Below are positions 7,273 to 15,413 of a DNA stretch of 15,413 bases, one piece after another (the first letter of the stretch is position 1; each line of letters begins with the position of its first letter). The position numbers and the translations under genes are program-made. This DNA comes from Leptospira ellisii. GTDB lineage: Bacteria > Spirochaetota > Leptospiria > Leptospirales > Leptospiraceae. The notes beneath the pieces were generated by a model. The model searched no databases, was not told the DNA's origin, and saw only the letters and a program-made list of their open reading frames with translations. Location of the stretch: NCBI RefSeq assembly GCF_002811955.1, contig NZ_NPEF01000082.1, positions 1-15,413 on the forward strand, read 5' to 3'.

Positions 7273-7287
7273 CGCGGGCAAACCGCG
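7273..7287 (-). terminator. Possible hairpin after lpxB
   Basis: On the - strand CGCGG-TTTGC-CCGCG makes a 5-bp all-GC stem eight bases past the lpxB stop, followed by GATATAATTTCG. The tail is A/T-rich but lacks a clean T run, so this is a modest candidate for the end of the seven-gene run. Confidence 0.35.
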
Positions 7288-7295
7288 CGTTACGT

Positions 7296-8564
7296 TCATT
7301 TTTTCGGGTTTGTTTTGATCAATTTGGCGATTTCCCGCGCGGCGTGTCTGGAGGAATTCTCGCTTCCCAGGGATTCCTTTACTTTCCGGATATCCTCGAT
7401 CGTTTTGTTCCTGTATTTTTTGTTTTCGAGAAGGGAAAGCGACTCTTCCACGATATGAGGAGGGGTGCATTCCGCCTGAACGATCTCTCTGCAGATCTCC
7501 CTTCCGGAAAGGATGTTCACCAAACCTATGTTAGCCGTCCGGATGAATAGGGAACCGATCGCGTAAGTGAACATGCTGACCTTATACAGTATGACCATCG
7601 GTTTTTCGAAATAGGCCACTTCCAAGGTCGCGGTTCCTGAGGCCACGAGGACGAGATCGGCCGCTTCTATCGCGCGCAACGAACGGTCGAAAAGATATTC
7701 TATTTTAAGATTAGGATATTTCGTTTTGGCGTTTTCGATCCTTTCCAGAATATATAACTCCTCTTTTTGGTTTATATTCGGGAGCAGAAAGCGGATCTTC
7801 TTTTTTTCGGACTCGTAGTGCTCGTCGATTTTGCCCGCCGATTCGAGCATGTCGCTTAACAATCTTCTGATCTCTCCGCTTCTGGATCCGGGCATCAACG
7901 TTACGGTAAAGTGATAATGGATTTTTTCTCCGGTTTCCTCTATGAGAGCCTCTTTACGGAGCTTTTCCCGAAGTCGCACGGCGAGCGGATGGCCTACGAA
8001 TTCGCAGGGAACTCCGTAACGATCGTAGATTTCCTTTTCGAACGGGAAAAGCACGAGCATCAGATCCACGTTTTCCCTGATCGTATAAATCCTATTGAAT
8101 TTCCAGGCCCAAAGCTGGGGGGATACGTAAAAGACGACCGTAATTCCGAGTTTTTTCAGCTCTTTGGCCAGGCGAAGGTTGAAACCGGGATAATCGATCA
8201 GGATCGCGTGCGTGCAGTTTCGGGCGACCGCTTCGTTTAATATTCTGCCGATCAATTTTTTCAGGAATCTGTATTTGAATAATACGGCCGAAAATCCTAT
8301 GATCGAAAGTTCCTCCATGGATTCTATGGAATCGAACCCTTCCTCGATCATCCTCTCTCCGCCGACTCCGAACGCCTCTAATTCGGGAAAATTTTTCTTG
8401 AGTTCGCGTAATAACTCTCCGCCCAATAAATCGCCGGAATGTTCGCCCGCGAGCATTAGAATTTTCGGATCCTCCTTTCTGGAGGTTCCGCTTTCCCGCT
8501 TCGCAAGCTGTGGAACGTTAACGGGTTTTTTTGAATGTGGAGTTGATTTTCGCAAGTTTGCCAT
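7296..8564 (-). CDS. lpxB: Lipid-A-disaccharide synthase LpxB
   Basis: LpxB is a glycosyltransferase (GT-B fold, family GT19) that joins lipid X to a UDP-activated diacylated sugar, releasing UDP and forming the lipid A disaccharide on the inner face of the inner membrane. The 422-residue product has the family's signature stretches in order: 'LAGEHSGDLLGGELL' (38-52), 'IDYPGFNLRLAK' (123-134), 'YVSPQLWAWK' (146-155), 'EFVGHPL' (188-194), 'LMPGSRSGEI' (223-232) and 'VASGTATLE' (307-315). It carries about 30 extra residues before the first strand compared with the Escherichia coli enzyme, which has about 382. This extension overlaps the end of lpxI by 47 bp, and the real start could lie further in (see findings). 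Leptospiral lipid A uses a diamino sugar with amide-linked chains, so the natural substrate may be the GlcN3N form; that is family knowledge, not visible here. Confidence 0.96.
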   Translation of the reverse strand: MANLRKSTPHSKKPVNVPQLAKRESGTSRKEDPKILMLAGEHSGDLLGGELLRELKKNFPELEAFGVGGERMIEEGFDSIESMEELSIIGFSAVLFKYRFLKKLIGRILNEAVARNCTHAILIDYPGFNLRLAKELKKLGITVVFYVSPQLWAWKFNRIYTIRENVDLMLVLFPFEKEIYDRYGVPCEFVGHPLAVRLREKLRKEALIEETGEKIHYHFTVTLMPGSRSGEIRRLLSDMLESAGKIDEHYESEKKKIRFLLPNINQKEELYILERIENAKTKYPNLKIEYLFDRSLRAIEAADLVLVASGTATLEVAYFEKPMVILYKVSMFTYAIGSLFIRTANIGLVNILSGREICREIVQAECTPPHIVEESLSLLENKKYRNKTIEDIRKVKESLGSENSSRHAAREIAKLIKTNPKK

Positions 8565-9366
8565 CGCCGATACTCAGGATGTTGATTTTCAGTTTTTCTG
8601 CAAGGTTAATAAATTCTTCGGGATGGACGATGATGGTTTCTCCCGTCCGCAACGCCAGGGTTCCGCAGTTGTTTTCATACATCGACCGAAGGGTTTCCTC
8701 CCCCACGGTGGGAAGATCGAACCTGTGATCCTGATGAAGTTTCGAACTTTTGCATACGGTGGCTTTCCCTTTTTTCGCGTAGGATCCTCCGCGTTTAATG
8801 GCGAGGTCCGTTCCCTCTACGGCTTCTACGGCTAACACGGATTTGTCGAGAACGACTACGGTTTGACCGATGTCCAATCCGGCGATCTTCCGCGCGTATT
8901 CCATCCCGAATTCGACGTCTTCCAGCTCCTTTTTGTTGAGCGATTTTTTCGTATATCTTCCTTCCGGAAGAAAAAGGGATTGGAGATACGTTTTTTGCGA
9001 TATGATCGTTATCTTTTCCTTAGCAAATTCCTCGGAGACGGTTTTGAAGATCGAGTAGTCGTGTCTGTTGATCATTCTCGCCAAAAGACTGAGGGCCTTG
9101 AGATCGAATTTCAAGTTTTTGAATATGATTTCCTTTTTGACCTTCCCGAGCAGCAGAAGCCGGTCTATGCCGTGACGTTTGCAGAGTTTGAGCAGAGTTC
9201 CGATTTTTACGATATGTATGGGGAGATTTCTATCGGCGTATTCCCCCACGCGGAATTCGGATTCGATGATGGATAAAAAAAGTGGATCCTCTCCGGCTGC
9301 GAGGGCCTCTTTCATTCCGATGTGTGGAAGTTCTCCCGCGCCTGCGAGTATTCCCAGTCTTCCCAA
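8518..9366 (-). CDS. lpxI: UDP-2,3-diacylglucosamine pyrophosphatase LpxI
   Basis: LpxI (formerly DUF1009) cleaves UDP-2,3-diacylglucosamine to lipid X and UMP, replacing LpxH in many alphaproteobacteria and spirochaetes. It supplies one of the two substrates of LpxB, encoded directly downstream. The 282-residue length fits the family. Visible marks are the N-terminal 'LGILAGAGELP' (4-14), 'LLGKVKKE' (72-79), 'VVVLDKSVLAVEAVEGTD' (170-187) and 'RFDLPTVGEETL' (215-226); Asp217 there should match the catalytic Asp225 of the Caulobacter enzyme. The start is a TTG at 9366, five bases after the fmdB-like stop. No ATG lies near and the family N-terminus begins just here, so TTG is convincing despite a weak ribosome site. 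The short gap and the overlap with lpxB indicate coupled translation. Confidence 0.95.
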   Translation of the reverse strand: MGRLGILAGAGELPHIGMKEALAAGEDPLFLSIIESEFRVGEYADRNLPIHIVKIGTLLKLCKRHGIDRLLLLGKVKKEIIFKNLKFDLKALSLLARMINRHDYSIFKTVSEEFAKEKITIISQKTYLQSLFLPEGRYTKKSLNKKELEDVEFGMEYARKIAGLDIGQTVVVLDKSVLAVEAVEGTDLAIKRGGSYAKKGKATVCKSSKLHQDHRFDLPTVGEETLRSMYENNCGTLALRTGETIIVHPEEFINLAEKLKINILSIGDGKLAKINSTFKKTR

Positions 9367-9371
9367 GTGCT

Positions 9372-9617
9372 TTAATCCGAAGAAGAAGGGGAAGGCGCGG
9401 AACCAGAGGATTCTCCCGTGCCGGAGCCGCTTTTTTTGTAATCGGTGACGTAGAAACCCGTTCCTTTAAAGATGATTCCGGATCCGTTGGAGATCATCCT
9501 CTCCACGTCCCCTTTTTTTCCGCAAAGAGGACAATCCTTTACGGGATCGTCCTTCATGGAATGGAACTGTTCGAAGGTTTGTCCGCAGGCTTTACATTTG
9601 TAGTCGTAGGTAGGCAT
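9372..9617 (-). CDS. FmdB-family zinc-ribbon protein
   Basis: The 81-residue product is a typical FmdB/putative regulatory zinc ribbon: 'MPTYDYKCKACG' with C8 and C11, then 'CPLCGKK' with C29 and C32, giving two CX2C knuckles for one zinc ion. Next comes the usual 'ISNGSGIIFKGTGFYVTDY' stretch (about 43-61). The last 20 residues are a low-complexity Ser/Gly/Pro tail, common in this family. FmdB proteins are often annotated as regulators after FmdB of Methylophilus, but their molecular role is mostly unproven. The gene sits 18 bp after the SH3 protein gene and 5 bp before lpxI, so it is co-transcribed with envelope genes. Confidence 0.92.
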   Translation of the reverse strand: MPTYDYKCKACGQTFEQFHSMKDDPVKDCPLCGKKGDVERMISNGSGIIFKGTGFYVTDYKKSGSGTGESSGSAPSPSSSD

Positions 9618-9635
9618 ATTTCGAAAAACCGATGG

Positions 9636-11060
9636 TCATACTGTATAAGGGGATGCGTCGCCGGATTCGGCCCGTTCCCTCGGAGTGGAAAGGCAGAGCC
9701 TCCATCTGATTCCGGAATTCGTCTCTATCCGTTCCAGCGGATCTATTCCGGAGAGGACCTTTTTTTCCGCAAGAGCCAGGGCCGCGTTAAATCCGTTTCC
9801 TGCGTTCTGTAGATTGAGCCGGAATTTTTTCTTCGAAAAATTATCCCCGGTTATATATCGGTTCCTGTTTATGGAGATGCTTTCCGAATCCATTTCTATC
9901 TCGAACGCCTTTTGTAATTCGCCCGGAGAACCTGCGAACAACGTAAAGACGGGTAGCGCCCGATTGCCTCCGAGATAGGCCACATAGAATTCGAGATCGC
10001 GAAACGGTTCCTCGATCGTTCTGCAAACGAGGTCGTATTTGTTTTGAGCCGAATGAAGGACGATTCCGGTGTCCCCGTCGAGCGCGATCTTTTCCGTGCG
10101 GTGGTATTCTCCCTGAAATCCGAGCGGAGCCGCGTTTTCATTCCAACTTTCGAAATCCCAGACGGGCGCGCGGTCGAGGGCGCGGAAGGATTCCTCCATA
10201 GATTGTGCGATCGACACGTCCGGCGTGACGTTTTTGAGAAAACCGGAGAAGATCCAACCCACCGCTCCGTTTCTTAGATCCAGAACCTGGTTCCAGTTTC
10301 CGCGTTTTCCTGCTATCGTTTCGGTGCGGGAATCCCGATCGAGTATGAATACGGTTTCTCCGCCTTTGAATTGGAATGCGATCGGATTTTCCGTTCCCGG
10401 TCCCGTTCTTACGTTCAGATTTTTGCCTTCGATCACCGCCTTACTTGCGTTAAACGGAGAATCCTCGCGTCCCGAAAAGTATTCGAGTAATCGGGCGAGT
10501 TTGCCGCGTCCGTCGTCGTCGAGTTCCTTCGCCGATCCCGCGGCTAAGGATTTGAGAAGGGCCTGGTTGTATTCGTCGTATAAGGGCAGGGGATTGGATC
10601 CGATCAACTTCGTCAGATATCTTGAAAGCACGTCGGGGGTTTCATATTCCGCGCCGAGGGAAAGTTTTTTACAGAGCGCCCTCGTTTTTAAAAAGGATCC
10701 GTCCGGTAAAAAGGAAAAAAAACGATCTTCGAATGTGTAGACGGTTCTTCCGGATACTTCCCGTTTGGAAAATTGGAGACCCGATTTCTCGGAGAACTTC
10801 TGCGCCGCCTTTTCCTTTTTTTCGGAAGATACGCCGAGCAGATACGAATTGAATTCCGCCAAAGATAAGGAGGCGTACGAATAATCCTCGAGATCCGGAT
10901 CCTTTTTTTTGAGGACTTCTAAGACTACGTCTTCCCAATTCCCTTTGGAGAAGTTTTTGTAAACCGAATCGGTTTTGCGCGTGAGAAACTTCCAAACCAG
11001 AAAGCCGAACAGAACGGAAAGAAAGAAGGCTCCGATAACGACAAAAAAACTCTTTCTCAA
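9636..11060 (-). CDS. Membrane-anchored protein with bacterial SH3 domain
   Basis: The 474-residue product has one N-terminal transmembrane helix (about residues 5-26) with a short basic cytoplasmic start, so most of it is periplasmic. Residues about 207-278 form a bacterial SH3 domain (SH3_3 type): 'GKNLNVRTGPGTENP' (212-226), 'FKGGETVFIL' (231-240), 'WNQVL' and 'GAVGWIFSGFLK' (265-276). Such domains usually bind peptidoglycan or peptides. The region before it is helical and charged; the region after it is probably a beta-rich module of about 190 residues that I do not recognise. Translation is assigned to a TTG at 11060, 16 bp after the TolC-family stop, because the transmembrane segment starts there and no ATG is available. 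A role in cell wall or envelope organisation is plausible from context only. Confidence 0.82.
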   Translation of the reverse strand: MRKSFFVVIGAFFLSVLFGFLVWKFLTRKTDSVYKNFSKGNWEDVVLEVLKKKDPDLEDYSYASLSLAEFNSYLLGVSSEKKEKAAQKFSEKSGLQFSKREVSGRTVYTFEDRFFSFLPDGSFLKTRALCKKLSLGAEYETPDVLSRYLTKLIGSNPLPLYDEYNQALLKSLAAGSAKELDDDGRGKLARLLEYFSGREDSPFNASKAVIEGKNLNVRTGPGTENPIAFQFKGGETVFILDRDSRTETIAGKRGNWNQVLDLRNGAVGWIFSGFLKNVTPDVSIAQSMEESFRALDRAPVWDFESWNENAAPLGFQGEYHRTEKIALDGDTGIVLHSAQNKYDLVCRTIEEPFRDLEFYVAYLGGNRALPVFTLFAGSPGELQKAFEIEMDSESISINRNRYITGDNFSKKKFRLNLQNAGNGFNAALALAEKKVLSGIDPLERIETNSGIRWRLCLSTPRERAESGDASPYTV

Positions 11061-11076
11061 TCCCGCCCCGCTTGCG

Positions 11077-12645
11077 TTAATCCAGGTTCGGCAACAGTTT
11101 GTCCCGATCCACTTGAAAGCGTTCGAGAAGCGCGTTTTTCGCCAGATAATAACGTAACAGATCTATGTTGAAGTTCACCTTCGCCTGAGTAAGTCGAAGC
11201 TGATCCTGAACGTGCGTATCGAGCGCGTTCTTTACGGACACCGCATCCGCTCTTCCTTGACGGAAACTTCTTAAAATCCCGTTGTAATAGTTTTCCGTTT
11301 CGCGTTCGCTGGTGATGTTGTTTTTATAGATTTTATAACTCGCTTCCAGGGCTTCGATCCGGGTTTTCACGTCGTCTCTGACTTCGTTTTTCAGATCCTC
11401 TTCCTTTAGCGTCGCTTGACGCATGCTGATGTTGGCGTCTCTGACTCCGGCGTAAACGCCTTTGTCCGCGATCGGATACACGAAATTGAGCTGACCCGTC
11501 CATTCCTTATACTTCGCCGTGGTGATTCCGTGGTTGGCGTCGGTGTAGTTATCCTGCGGGGAAACGATGTTCTGCGCCTGGCTCGCTCCGGTTCCGGAAA
11601 TGGTCAGAGTGGGAAGGCGGTCGTTGTTCGCGTTTTTCAGCGCGGCTTCAGCGATTTCCTTTTGTTTGAGGACGTTTAAAAAATCCGCCCTGTGTTTATA
11701 AGCATATTCTAAATCTTTTGTATAGTCCGGTTTTTCGGTCAGTTCTTCCAGAAGATTGGTTTCCTCCGAAAGCGAGGTTCCGTCCGGAATTCTCAGGGAA
11801 CGAACCAGTTTTCGTTTGGCTTCCTCTTTTTGAACCAAAGCCGTTTCGAGTTGGTTTTCGGCTTGGGCCAAAAGCGCGTTCCACTGATTGACTTCGAAAC
11901 TTTCGGAAAGCCCGAGTCCTTGTTTACGCACGGTCAAATTGCGGATGTTTTTCGTGTTCTCCACGAGTTGTTTATACGTTTTCACCGCTTGGGTTTTGAT
12001 GGAATAATCCCAAAAATCGACCAAGGAATCCACGATCACTCCGGAGATCTGTTGGGAGACTTGGTTTTTCGCCATTTCGGCTTGGGATTCGAGAATTTTA
12101 ACTTCGTTTCTTCCTTTGTATCCGAATGCGTTTTTCAATAAATCCTGGCTAATGGTCGCCCTTACGAATCCGGTGTAAAGGGGAGGAATTCCCAAGGAAT
12201 TAAAACCTGCAGGAGTCGTGGCCGGATTCTCGAACGCGTTCGAGTCGAATCTTCTCGTTCCAGCCTCTATCTTAAAATACGTTCCGGTCGTTTGCAGCAT
12301 TTTTTCGATACCGCCCTTGATCGTATCATCGGAGATCTTGGTTCCCGAAAGGAGATTCGCTTGGTTGAACGGCAGAATGTTCTGACTGGATTTTCCGTCG
12401 GCTACCAATCTCCAGGAATACTTGGAATCGTTTTTCAGAAAATTCGTATCGGACTTAGCGAGTTCGTAACGAAGATTCTGCAGGTTGTAATTGCTTTCCA
12501 ACGCGCGTTTGACGGTTTCTTCGGTCGTCAATTTGAGGGTCGCTCCCTGCGCGAAGGAAATTCCCGGAAGGAGGACGAAACTACCCAGGGCGATTCCGAT
12601 TCGGCCGAGGATCCATGGTTTAGAATTTTTGTTGTGAATGTTCAT
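11077..12645 (-). CDS. TolC-family outer membrane efflux protein
   Basis: The 522-residue protein has a signal peptide ending 'GISFAQG' (cleavage near residue 32) and the repeated long amphipathic helices of the outer membrane factor family, with the duplicated half structure. One half opens at 'TTEETVKRALESNYNLQNLRY' (about 40-61) and the second has 'AEAALKNANNDRLPTLTISG' (about 330-350). TolC proteins trimerise into a beta-barrel/alpha-barrel duct for type I secretion or multidrug export and need an inner membrane pump and a periplasmic adaptor. Neither is encoded in this window, so the partners must be elsewhere. The gene starts 46 bp after sucD and has a strong ribosome site. Confidence 0.92.
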   Translation of the reverse strand: MNIHNKNSKPWILGRIGIALGSFVLLPGISFAQGATLKLTTEETVKRALESNYNLQNLRYELAKSDTNFLKNDSKYSWRLVADGKSSQNILPFNQANLLSGTKISDDTIKGGIEKMLQTTGTYFKIEAGTRRFDSNAFENPATTPAGFNSLGIPPLYTGFVRATISQDLLKNAFGYKGRNEVKILESQAEMAKNQVSQQISGVIVDSLVDFWDYSIKTQAVKTYKQLVENTKNIRNLTVRKQGLGLSESFEVNQWNALLAQAENQLETALVQKEEAKRKLVRSLRIPDGTSLSEETNLLEELTEKPDYTKDLEYAYKHRADFLNVLKQKEIAEAALKNANNDRLPTLTISGTGASQAQNIVSPQDNYTDANHGITTAKYKEWTGQLNFVYPIADKGVYAGVRDANISMRQATLKEEDLKNEVRDDVKTRIEALEASYKIYKNNITSERETENYYNGILRSFRQGRADAVSVKNALDTHVQDQLRLTQAKVNFNIDLLRYYLAKNALLERFQVDRDKLLPNLD

Positions 12646-12651
12646 TCCGTT

Positions 12652-12657
12652 CTCCTT
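12652..12657 (-). promoter_or_regulatory. Ribosome binding site of the TolC-family gene
   Basis: AAGGAG on the - strand lies six bases before the ATG at 12645. It is the strongest Shine-Dalgarno sequence of the - strand run and fixes the start. It indicates independent translation rather than coupling to sucD. Confidence 0.8.
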
Positions 12658-12691
12658 CTTCGATTTTGAACCGTTGTAGATAAGACCCCGG

Positions 12692-13567
<876 letters not shown>

Positions 13568-13579
13568 GTATGTTCTCTC

Positions 13580-14757
<1,178 letters not shown>

Positions 14758-14766
14758 AACCTTCAT

Positions 14767-14779
14767 TGAACTTAGTTCA
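14767..14779. promoter_or_regulatory. Short palindrome just upstream of sucC
   Basis: TGAAC-TTA-GTTCA is a perfect inverted repeat with 5-bp arms, ending 15 bases before the sucC start and just upstream of its ribosome site. It could be an operator or a small leader hairpin in the sucC mRNA. A chance occurrence of arms this short is possible. Confidence 0.3.
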
Positions 14780-14897
14780 GTGCTTTTTAGGAGGTGAAGT
14801 TTTCTTAAAATTCATACTGTTTTCGGCGGGAACTTTGGTGTCAGTAAAAAATTAGAAGGAATTCCGACTTTGAAATTTCTGTTTGTCGGGTAGCCGA

Positions 14898-14911
14898 AGA
14901 ACGCACGTTCT
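14898..14911. promoter_or_regulatory. LexA-like palindrome AGAACG-CA-CGTTCT
   Basis: A perfect 6+2+6 palindrome containing GAAC-N4-GTTC, the core of the Bacillus-type LexA box. It lies about 145 bases upstream of sucC and about 140 bases past the ruvA stop. The LexA site known in Leptospira has a different form (TTTG-N5-CAAA), so SOS control is not a safe conclusion. It may be the site of another regulator. Confidence 0.3.
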
Positions 14912-15049
14912 GGCCCGATCGGTTGGGATCAGAAATCGTTAGAGGAAGGTGCAAGGGACGAAGTTTGAGGATTGCCGGAGGAATTGCGGTCGGCTGTGCA
15001 ATTTTTGCGCAAAGAGGAGGGGATTTTTCCGACAAAATCGTGGGAACTC

Positions 15050-15413
15050 TCACAAACGTTGTAGGATTTCACGGATCATTTCTCCCGGGTCCGTTTCCGG
15101 GGTTTCTTTTAGGATTTTTTCGACCTCTTTAGCAGCGGTTTTTTCTTCAAAACCGAGTTGTATGAGTCCTAAAACGGCGATTTCCTTTCTTCGGGCAAGA
15201 GCGGCTTCGACCGGATCGACGACTAGGGAAGAAGGGGTCGGAATTCCTTTTGGGGGAGTTCCCGAAAGGAAGAGTTCTAACTTTTTGACGTTTTGTTTGA
15301 CTTCAAAAAAGATCTTCTCCGAGGTTTTGCCCTTTACCTTGGGAATTTTTTCAAGCTCCTTTGCCTCTCCGGATTGTACGATCCGATACAAATCTTCCGC
15401 GGAAAAAAAGGAA
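15050..15413 (-). CDS. ruvA: Holliday junction branch migration protein RuvA, 3' part
   Basis: The frame is open to the right edge of the window, so the N-terminal half is missing; about 120 of the usual 190-205 residues are visible. RuvA tetramers hold the Holliday junction while RuvB drives branch migration. The visible part starts in domain II with '[20 protein letters not shown]', in the position of the family's second helix-hairpin-helix motif. After a Pro-rich linker it ends with domain III, '[20 protein letters not shown]' to 'MIREILQRL', the small helical module that contacts RuvB. The hairpin itself reads '[12 protein letters not shown]' where the family usually has 'IPGIGKKTAERI', so both hairpin glycines appear replaced. 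A TTG at 15391 is only an internal codon. Confidence 0.85.
   Translation of the reverse strand, partial: SFFSAEDLYRIVQSGEAKELEKIPKVKGKTSEKIFFEVKQNVKKLELFLSGTPPKGIPTPSSLVVDPVEAALARRKEIAVLGLIQLGFEEKTAAKEVEKILKETPETDPGEMIREILQRL

Noticed and set aside
12646..12691. A terminator between sucD and the TolC-family gene
   Set aside because: Only a 5-bp AACCG/CGGTT pairing with a long loop and no T run could be found.
14841..15053. A 70-codon - strand frame in the sucC upstream region
   Set aside because: Overlaps the ruvA end, has no ribosome site or domain, and its composition does not look coded.
14923..15132. A 69-codon + strand frame starting at TTG
   Set aside because: Half of it is antisense to ruvA, and the Gly/Phe-rich product has no recognisable feature.

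Overview
The window looks like chromosomal DNA from a spirochaete of the genus Leptospira, probably one of its higher-GC species. The reasons are the mix of genes: lipoproteins with relaxed spirochaetal lipoboxes, DUF1566 (Lcl_C-like) surface proteins, lipid A synthesis through LpxI next to LpxB, and sucC-sucD with a TolC-family gene behind them. This is inference from protein character only; no rRNA or other marker is present, so I do not name a species.

Layout. Positions 1-2043 (+ strand) carry the 3' part of a large AsmA/TamB-like envelope protein gene and a short overlapping gene for a small membrane-anchored protein. Convergent to them (4645 down to 2058, - strand) is a two-gene unit for a long Ig-like/DUF1566 lipoprotein and a short secreted DUF1566 protein. 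A 343-bp AT-richer spacer (4646-4988) follows. Then come three + strand paralogous lipoprotein genes (4989-7202), the most unusual part of the window. All three share a mirror-image cysteine layout, CX3CX6C near the N-terminus and CX6CX3C at the C-terminus, around a domain resembling the bacterial pre-peptidase C-terminal (PPC) fold with its own conserved cysteine pair.

From 14752 down to 7296 (- strand) seven genes run in one direction with gaps of 12, 46, 16, 18 and 5 bp and one 47-bp overlap: sucC, sucD, a TolC-family outer membrane channel gene, a membrane-anchored bacterial SH3 protein gene, an FmdB-type zinc-ribbon gene, lpxI and lpxB. This spacing is compatible with one or two operons. 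SucCD make the succinyl-CoA synthetase of the TCA cycle. LpxI and LpxB are consecutive enzymes of lipid A synthesis (UDP-diacylglucosamine to lipid X, then the disaccharide). The TolC and SH3 proteins are envelope components of unknown partners.

After a 297-bp spacer with two GAAC/GTTC palindromes, the 3' part of ruvA (Holliday junction branch migration) runs off the right edge on the - strand. No tRNA, rRNA, CRISPR array, insertion sequence or phage gene was seen.
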